Positions 6,887-15,079 of a stretch of 41,407 nt of DNA are shown in pieces. The stretch is taken from positions 1 through 41,407 of IMG/VR virus record IMGVR_UViG_3300040801_000898. One strand, written 5' to 3'. This stretch comes from a virus. The notes below the pieces were generated by a model. The model did not search any database and had not been told where the DNA came from. It was given only the letters and a program-made list of their open reading frames with translations. Position 1 is the stretch's first letter, and every line of letters starts with the position of its first letter. Position numbers and translations under genes: made by a program.

Positions 6887-7672
6887 ATGGGAAATGAAGT
6901 AGCAAAGCCGTTTGGCAACAGCGCGGTTCTCAAAGACCGCGAGACTATGGCCCGTCGCGCAGCCGAAAGCGCTCAGACAGGCGCACGTGGCGGCGCACCC
7001 GATGGTTCAGATTATATGAACTTTTCTGGTAAGCGCGGCATATACACCATTGGCCAAAGCAAACGCCGCGTTGAAAATGACGAAATGTGGTTGCTCAATA
7101 TTGCGTCGCTTGAAGACGGTTGGGTGTGCTGGAAGGGCGGCAAGCCTGCAAGCACCCGAATGTCAAACATCTTTACTGGCGTCCCTATCCAAGCACCTGA
7201 CCCTGAGGAAGGCGGACCGTTCGACCACGGACGCGGTGAGGGCTGGTTTCAGGCGAAAGCATGGGTAGCTAAGTCCCTTGATAACGACGAACAAGGATAT
7301 TTCAAGATCAACAGCGTTAGCGGAGTTGGCGAAATGGCCGACATGATCGAAGAAATTTCTCGTCGCTTGGCTGTTGGTGAGCCGTGCTGGCCTGTGTTCT
7401 TCTACGACATGGAAGAATTTGAGGCACAAGGCTACAAAAATTTTAAGCCCGTGTTTAAGGTGCATGGTTGGATTGATGATGAACAGCTTGAAGTGTTGGC
7501 AAAAGACGATGACGCCGACATTGACGAGTTGATTGAAATGGCTGCTGTCGCGGCTATGGGCAACAAGCCCAAGGTTGCAGACAAGAGCGACAAGAAAGAG
7601 GCGAAGTCGGAAGAAGCCACCACTGACGACGAGCCTCAAGCTCGGAGCCGCCGCCGCAGGCGCGCATCCTGA
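6887..7672 (+). CDS. Putative ssDNA-binding-like protein, 261 aa
   Basis: No family is firmly recognised. The middle (about 45-195) looks like a globular, aromatic-rich beta domain. The C-terminus is an acidic region (DDDADID) followed by a Lys/Glu-rich stretch ending in a run of five arginines. Size, acidic tail and position next to nuclease and polymerase genes fit a phage single-strand DNA-binding protein, but that is inference. It has a good ribosome site (GAGGAATGACAA) and its own structured leader. Confidence 0.5.
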   Translation: MGNEVAKPFGNSAVLKDRETMARRAAESAQTGARGGAPDGSDYMNFSGKRGIYTIGQSKRRVENDEMWLLNIASLEDGWVCWKGGKPASTRMSNIFTGVPIQAPDPEEGGPFDHGRGEGWFQAKAWVAKSLDNDEQGYFKINSVSGVGEMADMIEEISRRLAVGEPCWPVFFYDMEEFEAQGYKNFKPVFKVHGWIDDEQLEVLAKDDDADIDELIEMAAVAAMGNKPKVADKSDKKEAKSEEATTDDEPQARSRRRRRAS

Positions 7673-7709
7673 GCCACTTAGTAGCCGGTTAACGCCGGTG
7701 GCTGAGTGA

Positions 7710-7748
7710 GGGGCGCGGCTAGGTTCTGACCCGCCTACGCCGCGCCCC
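7710..7748 (+). terminator. Strong GC hairpin between genes (terminator or leader)
   Basis: GGGGCGCGGC (7710-7719) pairs perfectly with GCCGCGCCCC (7739-7748), extended by TAGG with CCTA inside. It is followed by GCTTTCTT, a short weak T tract. A second hairpin (AGCC...GGCT around 7683-7703) precedes it. It could end or attenuate transcription before the second Acb2-like gene. Confidence 0.55.
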
Positions 7749-7760
7749 GCTTTCTTAAAC

Positions 7761-7775
7761 ACCCTAACTGAGGGG
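7761..7775. repeat. Dispersed palindrome copy acting as ribosome site
   Basis: ACCCTAACTGAGGGG is followed by AACCTCT and then ATG 7783. The GAGGGG is the only purine-rich segment at ribosome-site distance, so the element seems to serve translation of the next gene. Confidence 0.75.
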
Positions 7776-7782
7776 AACCTCT

Positions 7783-8139
7783 ATGAACACTGATAAAATA
7801 GCCACAAAAATTAACGCCCATATCTCGCAGGTCGTTGAGCACGTCAAGCTACTTCCAGAAAGCAGAGAGCGGTCTGTAGCGCAGACGCACCTTGATACGG
7901 CGATGCTTTGGCTGCGCGTTGCAGTAGAGGAAGCGCGTGGTGCTGAACGCCTTGAGACCAAGTGTTGCGAAGAGTACGAAGAAGAACCAGTGAAAAGGGA
8001 TCGTGACCCTTGGCTGCAATATAGCCAAGCCGAAGTGCATGATCTTATCACGAAGGCCGTTATCAATGAGCGCAACCGGATTGCTGAGCAAATTAGACAC
8101 AACGCTTATGAGCAAGAAGCCTGCGACGAGGGCTTTTAA
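7783..8139 (+). CDS. Second Acb2/Tad1-hook-like protein, 118 aa
   Basis: Residues about 24-50 (LLPESRERSVAQTHLDTAML) resemble the Acb2 signature in which a Ser-Arg-Glu turn is followed by an amphipathic helix with a conserved W (here MLWLRVAVEE). An acidic, Cys-containing linker and a second helical half follow. If correct, the phage carries two different nucleotide-signal sponges within 1.4 kb. The alternative is an unrelated helical protein. It ends three bases before the polymerase start. Confidence 0.5.
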   Translation: MNTDKIATKINAHISQVVEHVKLLPESRERSVAQTHLDTAMLWLRVAVEEARGAERLETKCCEEYEEEPVKRDRDPWLQYSQAEVHDLITKAVINERNRIAEQIRHNAYEQEACDEGF

Positions 8140-8142
8140 TCC

Positions 8143-9996
8143 ATGCCAGCTTCATATGCCAATGCGGAAGCGCTGCTAAAGAAAAGTAACGCCCAATACC
8201 GTCTCATTGGTATGGACGAAGCAAAAGAGTTGCTGGAAGGTATGGACGAGTTTGCGCTGGACTTTGAAACGACAGCTCTTCATCCTAGAGACGGTCAGAT
8301 ACGCATTACTTCGATCTGTAATGACGAGCACCATTTTATCATTGACCATTTCATTTCCGGCCCGTTCCAGCAACTCTTACCCTCACTGAGGGGAAAGCGT
8401 ATGTGGGTCTACAACGCCAAGTTTGAAAGCCGGTGGTGTGACTACTACTGTGACACTTGGTCGTATGACGATCTTCTAGAAATCTGTGACATAGACTTTC
8501 TTGCGAAGGCTAATATTGGCGGGCATCCTAGCAGCTTGGCGAAGATGGTGGCGCGTGATCTAGATGCGCTGTTGAGTAAAGAAGAACAGAATAGCGATTG
8601 GGGTAGGCAAGTATTAACACAAAGCCAGATGGACTATGCCGCGTTCGATAGCTATGTGACGTGGGAAGTTTTCAAGTATTGGGACGAAAGGCTTAGCGAT
8701 GAACAATTTGATGCCGCACTATTCGTGTTCAACAGCGCTGTCAGGGGGACCGTGGAGTGCGAAGACACCGGACTATATCTTCACTCTGAGCACCACGAAA
8801 ATACAGTGGCGCTATGGGAAACCAAAAGAGATACCTTTGAGCGTTATCTCCGTAGATATACCGACGAAGGGACAATCAAAAACCTTCGTAGTGATATGCA
8901 AATCGGGAACTTTCTTGAGACGCAACTCGACAAGGCTGCCATTGCTGCATGGCCAAGGACAGCTAAGAAAAAGCAGATGCAATTCGAGGGTAAATACCTT
9001 CGGTCGGTTTCGCGGCACTTTTCTTATCCGTTTTCCCGCTGGCTTGCGGCACTCGCGGGCTACAAGTATTACAACAAGTACCTTTCCACTTACGGGGATA
9101 ACCTTCTCACAACAGCAGCCATTGCAGGGAAAATCCATTCGCGCTTTAATATCGCGCAAGCGGCGACCGGGCGCTATTCGTCGTCGTCGCACAACTTGCA
9201 AAACATTCCGAGGAAGCCGGTAGTACGCAAGGCGTTCCATTCCCCTAATCCGGGGGAACTTCTAATGTGCCTTGCTGACTACAAAGGCATCGAAATCAGG
9301 GTTCTTGCGGAGATTAGCGATGACGTACAACTGCGACATGACGCCATATACTCGGATGTACACGCTGCGTCTGCCGCTGCTATCTTTGGCTATGAGGTGG
9401 ACTACGTTACCGAAGTCCTACAATCGGAAGGACAGGGACGATTTGCTAACATCTATCCAGTCATTAAAGAACAGCGTACTAAGGCAAAAGGGTTCACTTT
9501 TCAGCTACTCTATGGGGCTGGGCCAGCGGCGCTTAGTGACGTTCTACGCTGTTCGTTTGACGAAGCGGTAGAAGCCGTTAACGCCTGGGCAACGCGCTAC
9601 CCTAACGCCTACAATTATCGCAACATTCAGTACGACGCGATGATAAACAACAATGGTTACTTGCCAGTCTGGGATGGGCGCACAATCAAGGTCTTCAAGG
9701 ATGACCAGACTATCCCGGTTGCGGCTAACTATGGCGTACAAGGCGCTGCCGCATCTGTCATGTATCGTTGTGTCTATAGGGTTCACAGAAACTTCTTTGA
9801 AGCGGACATTCCTGCGTGGTGCGCTGCTACGGTCCACGACGAAATGCTGAGCTACGCAGAAACCGACTATGCTCAGGAAGCTATGGACTTGCAGATTAGG
9901 GGCATGATTGAGGCTTGGACAGATATATTCCCAGAAACCAACACCGACAACATGGTGGATTATGCGATAGGTGAAACATGGGCAGCGAAGCCGTAA
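8143..9996 (+). CDS. PolA-family DNA polymerase with 3'-5' exonuclease, 617 aa
   Basis: Replicative family A polymerase. Exonuclease motifs are DFE (Asp40, Glu42), NAKFE (91-95, with Glu where Asp is more usual) and YAAFD (165-169). Polymerase motif A is DYKGIEIR starting at Asp379. Motif B carries Arg445, Lys449, Phe453 and Tyr457 in RTKAKGFTFQLLYG, and motif C is HDE at 565-567. Phe453 matches E. coli Phe762; Phe or Tyr here has been linked to virulent phages. A 5' nuclease domain is absent. Dispersed palindromes encode LPSLRGK (79-85) and SPNPGE. The start follows GAGGGCTTTTAATCC. Confidence 0.95.
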   Translation: MPASYANAEALLKKSNAQYRLIGMDEAKELLEGMDEFALDFETTALHPRDGQIRITSICNDEHHFIIDHFISGPFQQLLPSLRGKRMWVYNAKFESRWCDYYCDTWSYDDLLEICDIDFLAKANIGGHPSSLAKMVARDLDALLSKEEQNSDWGRQVLTQSQMDYAAFDSYVTWEVFKYWDERLSDEQFDAALFVFNSAVRGTVECEDTGLYLHSEHHENTVALWETKRDTFERYLRRYTDEGTIKNLRSDMQIGNFLETQLDKAAIAAWPRTAKKKQMQFEGKYLRSVSRHFSYPFSRWLAALAGYKYYNKYLSTYGDNLLTTAAIAGKIHSRFNIAQAATGRYSSSSHNLQNIPRKPVVRKAFHSPNPGELLMCLADYKGIEIRVLAEISDDVQLRHDAIYSDVHAASAAAIFGYEVDYVTEVLQSEGQGRFANIYPVIKEQRTKAKGFTFQLLYGAGPAALSDVLRCSFDEAVEAVNAWATRYPNAYNYRNIQYDAMINNNGYLPVWDGRTIKVFKDDQTIPVAANYGVQGAAASVMYRCVYRVHRNFFEADIPAWCAATVHDEMLSYAETDYAQEAMDLQIRGMIEAWTDIFPETNTDNMVDYAIGETWAAKP

Positions 9997-10313
9997 TACA
10001 TCAATACCTGCAAAAGGCAATGGAAGAAGAGCATGAGCAACTACGACGAACAATAAGTTACCCTTACGTAGGGGAAGCTTTAGGCGGTCCAGCGCACGGA
10101 CAGCTAATATTTTCACACAGCCCTATGTACCGTGTGCCGGTTATTAGCGAGCTAGACCTTGCAAGCGTAGCTAAGTCTAACGAAATTGTCAGTGGGGGCG
10201 TTAAATACGTTACTTACCATTACGCAACTGGTATTTTTGTTGTAGAAGGGTGGGATGGTCTTGTAGAAGACTTAGAGGCAACCATAGAGGATGTGGCTGA
10301 TGATGAAGCCTAA
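9978..10313 (+). CDS. Hypothetical protein, 111 aa
   Basis: Overlaps the polymerase gene by 19 bases and starts after AGGTGAAAC. It has a helical Glu-rich N-terminus, a palindrome-derived SYPYVGE segment, a beta-rich middle and a very acidic end. No family recognised; its coupling to the polymerase suggests a replication role. Confidence 0.6.
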   Translation: MGSEAVIHQYLQKAMEEEHEQLRRTISYPYVGEALGGPAHGQLIFSHSPMYRVPVISELDLASVAKSNEIVSGGVKYVTYHYATGIFVVEGWDGLVEDLEATIEDVADDEA

Positions 10314-10515
10314 GGTCTATAAAGGGTCTGGTCAGACGCTGCGTAACCGAGAGTACAGAAGCCACAATGACTATGACAAATTGTCCATAGAAGACTTGTG
10401 CAAGCCTCTTTCTGGAAAGATAACGCCTAAGTCCAAGAGCTACTTTATAGGAGGGAGAGAGCATGAGCAAGAAACTTCTGTTCAAAATGAGCCTAGGGAT
10501 CAAGGCAATCAGTAA
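10300..10515 (+). CDS. Hypothetical protein, 71 aa
   Basis: The start at ATG 10300 (or 10303) uses AGAGGATGTGGCTG upstream. The protein is basic and polar with no domain recognised. It overlaps the RusA gene by 53 bases, and the C-terminal part beyond 10463 may only reflect that overlap. Confidence 0.4.
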   Translation: MMKPKVYKGSGQTLRNREYRSHNDYDKLSIEDLCKPLSGKITPKSKSYFIGGREHEQETSVQNEPRDQGNQ

Positions 10516-10942
10516 GGGGCGTCCTAGAGCGGCGAAAGGTGGACACTTCTATACTCCGCCGCGTACTCGTGAGTATGAGCGCCAAGTCAGGGAAGCTGCA
10601 GAAGTTATGATGCTGCGCCCACCTGCAGAGTGTCCGGTACATCTTATTATCCACATAGAAGTAACGCCACCGACAAGTTGGCCTAAGTGGAAAAAAGAAA
10701 TGGCGCAGTACATTTCCCCTAAGAAAGGGGATTTAGATAACAAGGTGAAGGCAATCAGTGATGCTCTAAATGGTATAGCGTTTGTGGATGATGTGCAAAT
10801 TAATTGGTTGGAAGCGCAGATGCAATATGGGTCAGATAATCGCGTCTTCGTTGAATTGTATCAGAACGGCATGACGGAAGCGGAAGCTAAGGGACGGTGG
10901 CATGAACAGAATAACAAAGGCAGCGCTAGAGTGGGCGGCTGA
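10463..10942 (+). CDS. rusA: RusA-type Holliday junction resolvase, 159 aa
   Basis: RusA dimers cut four-way DNA junctions. The protein shows the family order: an N-terminal KGRPR strand, the catalytic DLDN (Asp90 and Asp92) and FVDD with Asp109/Asp110, spaced almost as in E. coli RusA (Asp70, Asp72, Asp91). At 159 residues it is somewhat longer than the 120-residue E. coli protein. The start follows AGGAGGGAGAGAGC. A dispersed palindrome encodes SPKKGD immediately before the DLDN motif, so the repeat abuts an active site. It likely resolves replication and recombination intermediates before packaging. Confidence 0.9.
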   Translation: MSKKLLFKMSLGIKAISKGRPRAAKGGHFYTPPRTREYERQVREAAEVMMLRPPAECPVHLIIHIEVTPPTSWPKWKKEMAQYISPKKGDLDNKVKAISDALNGIAFVDDVQINWLEAQMQYGSDNRVFVELYQNGMTEAEAKGRWHEQNNKGSARVGG

Positions 10943-12920
10943 CGGGATACCTGTCTTTCCGTGTGCGCCCAACAAGCAGCCTATGACAGAGAACGGCTTT
11001 TACGACGCTAGCACTGATCCTGCGGCGGTGAAGCGTATGTTTGAGCTTGCTGGCGATGCGTGTATGATCGGCGCTAGAATGGGCAAAGAGAGCGGCCTCT
11101 TTGCATGTGACTTCGACATATACAAAGATGGTGCTGCTGGTGAAGCGGCACAGCGCTACATGGCTGATCTGATAGCGCAAGGGGTTTTGCCTGATAGCCA
11201 GCGTCACCGGACTATGAACGGTGGCTTGCACATTATTTTCGAGAGCGACAAAGACTGGCCCAACTGCAAGCCTTGCGCTGGTGTCGAGATTAAAGGCGAA
11301 GGCGGGTACATCATTCTTCCCCCAAGTGAGGGGTATTCTATTGAGGATGACGCAGGGTTTAGGAAAGCCCCAGATGCGTTGATTGACGTATTGGTTAAGG
11401 CCAAGCGCACACATACTGACAAGACGGTGGACCAACATGAGCAAGCTATTATTGCTGGAAGAGACTTCCACGACAGTATCACGTCGATGGTGGCAAAACT
11501 TTTTAGGCGCGGCTATACAGCAGCGGAAATTTATGACAGGGTTCAGGCGGCACTCCAAGCGTCAGTGGCTAGAAACCCTCACCACCCTAGACATGAACGT
11601 TGGTTGGGACTTAGCCAAGACGCCGGGGGGGAAGTCAGTAGAATTATCAACTCCGGGCGCAGCAAGTATGACCAAGCAGCCAAGACCCAAGCAGCAAGAG
11701 ATAGCGCAGATGACAGCACAATCGAACGACTTAGAAAGGCTGCTGAGGCAGCAGGCTTCGCTCCTTCGCCTTCAAGCTATAGTGAGAGCGAGAACCACGA
11801 CGAAGATGTACCTGAAATCGACTACAACGGCGAATGGCCGTTTGATGGTGATGGGTACTTCGCAGATGAAAGTCTTGATATATCTAATCAGCATTTCAAT
11901 CTGTACCCAATTTATGCGTCTAGCGAAAGCGTAGTTATTGCTGCAGACCCGAAAAGCGGTAAGACAGCAATCAGCCTAAAACTGGCGGTAGCGCTTGCCG
12001 CTGGGCGTAGCCTAGGACCGTTCAAGGTTACTGAGCCTAAGGGTGTGCTGTATTACGCCCTTGAAGGTACACGCGCCATCAAGTTACGCCTTGAGGCTGA
12101 GAAACGGTCACAGGCAGAGGTAGGGACGCCCTTGCCTGATAACATGCCGCTGTTTGTTGTAGAGCGCCCAACTAACTTTATCAACGCCTCTAAAGCGAAC
12201 GTAAGCAAGGTGGTTGCGGCTAACGAGTGGATGATAAAGAACAAAAGTGTAGCGTTAGGGCTGGTGGTGGTGGACACCTTGACTAAAGCTATGCCGGGAT
12301 CGGATCAAAACAGTGTGGACGACACGTCAGCGCTATTTGATTTTACTACGCAATTACGAGCACACGGCATCACTGCTACAGTTGTTTACGTCCACCACAC
12401 CGGCAAAGACGGTAAGACGCGCGGCAGCAGCAACATTGAAGCTGAGGTTGACGTTGTGCTAAAGATGCGGAAACAAGAAGACGGTAGTACGATTATGTAT
12501 GTCCATATGGCTCGTAGTATTGATGATGACAGACTATACCGCTTTGAGCTTAGCAGCTTCAACTTGGGCGAAACGTCTCAGGGCATTATTCAGACAGCGC
12601 CTATAGTTACCCTCAGCGAGGGGAACCCGGAAGTTGAGCAAAGCACAGACGACGCGGTGCGCGCCAACAAAATCGCACCCTTCCTAAAAGCGCTGATGCT
12701 GCAAGGTGGAGGTACGTACACATTGAAGCACCTGTACGAGATTTGGAAGGACGCTAACCTATTTGTCAAGCGGCAACGGCGCGCTGCAGTGGTCGAGGTG
12801 TTAGACTTGATTTTTGACAGGGAAGCCGCAGTGACCTACAAAGGTCATATTATTAGGGTAGATAAAGACAGTGACGGAACGTATAGCTCCGTCACTGTCA
12901 AAGAGCCGGGAGAGGTTTAA
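10902..12920 (+). CDS. Prim-pol / RepA-type primase-helicase, 672 aa
   Basis: The N-terminal bifunctional primase-polymerase domain (about 1-170) has the catalytic DFD (Asp70, Asp72), GGLH with His110, and VEIKGEGGYIILPPSEG. A RepA/AAA_25-type helicase follows, with Walker A DPKSGKT (349-355) and Walker B LVVVDT around Asp458, then a winged-helix-like C-terminus. It should prime and unwind at the origin together with the PolA enzyme. It overlaps rusA by 41 bases. Palindromes encode PPSEGY within the prim-pol motif and TLSEGN. It is the last gene of the + early arm. Confidence 0.9.
   Translation: MNRITKAALEWAADGIPVFPCAPNKQPMTENGFYDASTDPAAVKRMFELAGDACMIGARMGKESGLFACDFDIYKDGAAGEAAQRYMADLIAQGVLPDSQRHRTMNGGLHIIFESDKDWPNCKPCAGVEIKGEGGYIILPPSEGYSIEDDAGFRKAPDALIDVLVKAKRTHTDKTVDQHEQAIIAGRDFHDSITSMVAKLFRRGYTAAEIYDRVQAALQASVARNPHHPRHERWLGLSQDAGGEVSRIINSGRSKYDQAAKTQAARDSADDSTIERLRKAAEAAGFAPSPSSYSESENHDEDVPEIDYNGEWPFDGDGYFADESLDISNQHFNLYPIYASSESVVIAADPKSGKTAISLKLAVALAAGRSLGPFKVTEPKGVLYYALEGTRAIKLRLEAEKRSQAEVGTPLPDNMPLFVVERPTNFINASKANVSKVVAANEWMIKNKSVALGLVVVDTLTKAMPGSDQNSVDDTSALFDFTTQLRAHGITATVVYVHHTGKDGKTRGSSNIEAEVDVVLKMRKQEDGSTIMYVHMARSIDDDRLYRFELSSFNLGETSQGIIQTAPIVTLSEGNPEVEQSTDDAVRANKIAPFLKALMLQGGGTYTLKHLYEIWKDANLFVKRQRRAAVVEVLDLIFDREAAVTYKGHIIRVDKDSDGTYSSVTVKEPGEV
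12867..12899 (-). terminator. Terminator hairpin for the - strand late operon
   Basis: GACAGTGACGGA (12867-12878) and TCCGTCACTGTC (12888-12899) form a perfect 12-base stem with a nine-base loop. On the - strand it is followed by TTTATC. It sits inside the end of the convergent primase gene, just beyond the last late gene. Confidence 0.7.
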
Positions 12921-12930
12921 TCCTCCCCGG
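12906..12930. terminator. Hairpin over the convergent stop codons
   Basis: CCGGGAGAGG (12906-12915) and CCTCCCCGG (12922-12930) form an imperfect stem. Its loop holds the overlapping stop codons of the two convergent operons. It may work in both directions. Confidence 0.5.
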
Positions 12931-15076
12931 CACTGCCCGCAGGCGCGAAGGCTGGCAGACCCCTAAACAGGGTAGGCAAGTTTTTCATCAATTCTTCGTT
13001 GACAGCACGAGCGCCTACCAAGGCGTTAGGCTCAAGCGCAGCAGCGAGCGATTTAGCTGTAGCAACGTCACCTACACCACCAGCGTTAAGGCCGGTAGCA
13101 GCTTGACGCCGTAAAGCACCAAGACCAAGAGACGACGACACAGGACCGTTAGGAATAAGCGCACCAGCGCCTAGGCCAAGGTCAGCGATCATTCCCATAA
13201 GGTCTTTGCGCTTGTTGTAAATATTAGGCGCAGCGTCGTCTACGCCCTTAGTAGCGCTTTGCACAGTGATATACCGCTCAATCTGTTGTTCAAGCGCTTG
13301 ACGGGTTTCTTTACCAGCAACAGCTTCAACTAGATCAAACTTCTCTGGGTTATTACCAACATAGTTTTCAAGCGCTGTAGGGCTGGACTTTTTATTGATG
13401 TTCCTGACAAGCTCAGATTTAACACCCTCTAAGAACGAAGAAAGCTGTGCTGGGCTACGATCTGTAGCTAGCATGAAAGCTTCGTACTTGGCTGTGTTAC
13501 CGCCCTTGTTGTCTTTGAACGCATCAGCACCAGCCTCGTAAGCGTGACGCAGCAGCACTTCGTCCGAAAATTCTTCGTCAACTTGCTTGATGCCGGGGGC
13601 TACTTGATAAAGCCTGTCTTTCAATACTGCGCGCGCCGCAGACACCTTGGGCAACATAGACCGCTTGATAGAAGCGTCTGTCAGCGCACCAGTACCAGCA
13701 AATTTTTGCGAGTAAATAGCGTCGTCAAAGCTTTGACGCAACAGCAATAGCTGTCGTGGAGTAAGCTCTGTCAGGCGCTTGTTTCTGCCGTAATTTGTGT
13801 AATCGTCTGGAAGCTCAGCCAACAGGCGGTCACGGATATCTCTTTCGGACGTTAGCTTATGGGCATTTGGAAACTGCTTACTGATAGCTTGTCTCAGGTC
13901 GCGTACTTTAACGCCCTTGGCTTTGCCACCACCAGCGCGGGTTGCGGCAGCGAAGGCTTCGTCATATCGCGGCTGCAGAGCTTGCCGGGTAGCCTGACCT
14001 TGGTTGATAAGGGCTTGCGACGATCTGACATTGGCAGACATAAGGGTTTCTGCCACTGCTCCCCTAAATTGGGGTAAAGATGCCTTACGCGCGTTGACCA
14101 TAGAAGCAACGAGCTTGTTGACAACCGAGCTTACCTCTAGGTTCTGGTCAGTGCTAAGTGCTCGAATAGTCTTTGGGAACGCATTAGGCGCAAGCGTCGC
14201 CAAGCTAGCGTCTTCTGCACCAGTGTTGCGCATCATGCGCGCAATAGCGTCTACGTTAAGCTGCTCTCTGCCGAAAGCAGTTTCCACAAACTCTTCTCCC
14301 ATTTTTTGTTTAATAACTTCTACTATATTTTCTGCGACTTCTTTCTGTGTGCCTTTACCAACAAGCGGCTTAAACACATTTACGATACCGCCGATCAATT
14401 CAGACATAGGTTGGGCCGCACCGCCGCCAAGCGCGCCTAGCATAGCGTCGTACCCTGCTTCGCCCAAATCAGCGCCACTTAGCGTAGAGTAAGCAAAAGT
14501 TTCGCCAGCACCGATAGCGCCAGTAAAGCCAGTACGTGCGGCGAGGCTCGTAGTACCTTTACCAAGCATGTAGCGAGCTAGTGCAGGAGTAGCTTCGATG
14601 CCCTCTTGCAGACCTCTAGCGAGTACCCTAGGCCCGCCCGTTAGCGCCCCACCAACTTCTCCAATCAAACCAGCTTCTTCGTTCATCAACTCGCCAATTT
14701 CTTGGCGTCGTTGATTAAACGTCTTGTCGTCTGTTCCTGCTATACGAGCGCCTATTTCTTCTCCAGCAGCGTTCAGAGTAGGGATAGCGCCCATCATAAT
14801 CCCTTGAAACGCTCCTGTAGCCCCTTTTTGAAACTCGTTAATTGGTGATCCAGCAGCGCGCGCCTGTTCTGTACGCTCTCTCCAGTTACCAAACGGCACC
14901 GCCATCTGAGCACCTTTAGCCAGCCCCTCACGTAGAGTACCTTTGCCTTCCCCTACTTGAGGGGAAAACTCGCCAGTGCGCTCAGCCGCCCGGCGCTGAG
15001 CATTGTCAATCGCTTCATCAAGCCGCCCCGTTTCTTGTAGGCGCTTCATCTTTTCCAAAAACTCTTGATCGGCCAT
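12917..15076 (-). CDS. Large virion (ejection) protein, 719 aa
   Basis: Last gene of the late operon. The protein is large, helical and Ala/Gly-rich, with a hydrophobic Gly-rich segment around residues 140-230 (several IGGAL, GAIGAG stretches) that could insert into membrane. This is typical of podovirus internal virion proteins ejected with the DNA. No enzymatic motif is seen. Palindromes encode SPQVGE, LPQFRG and PTLFRG. The start is three bases after the previous stop. The function is inferred from position and composition. Confidence 0.65.
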   Translation of the reverse strand: MADQEFLEKMKRLQETGRLDEAIDNAQRRAAERTGEFSPQVGEGKGTLREGLAKGAQMAVPFGNWRERTEQARAAGSPINEFQKGATGAFQGIMMGAIPTLNAAGEEIGARIAGTDDKTFNQRRQEIGELMNEEAGLIGEVGGALTGGPRVLARGLQEGIEATPALARYMLGKGTTSLAARTGFTGAIGAGETFAYSTLSGADLGEAGYDAMLGALGGGAAQPMSELIGGIVNVFKPLVGKGTQKEVAENIVEVIKQKMGEEFVETAFGREQLNVDAIARMMRNTGAEDASLATLAPNAFPKTIRALSTDQNLEVSSVVNKLVASMVNARKASLPQFRGAVAETLMSANVRSSQALINQGQATRQALQPRYDEAFAAATRAGGGKAKGVKVRDLRQAISKQFPNAHKLTSERDIRDRLLAELPDDYTNYGRNKRLTELTPRQLLLLRQSFDDAIYSQKFAGTGALTDASIKRSMLPKVSAARAVLKDRLYQVAPGIKQVDEEFSDEVLLRHAYEAGADAFKDNKGGNTAKYEAFMLATDRSPAQLSSFLEGVKSELVRNINKKSSPTALENYVGNNPEKFDLVEAVAGKETRQALEQQIERYITVQSATKGVDDAAPNIYNKRKDLMGMIADLGLGAGALIPNGPVSSSLGLGALRRQAATGLNAGGVGDVATAKSLAAALEPNALVGARAVNEELMKNLPTLFRGLPAFAPAGSAGED

Positions 15077-15079
15077 ATG

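Noticed and set aside
7163-7762. A long antisense frame (199 codons) opposite the ssDNA-binding-like gene
   Set aside because: It mirrors codon bias of the + strand gene, has no ribosome site and would run against the operon.
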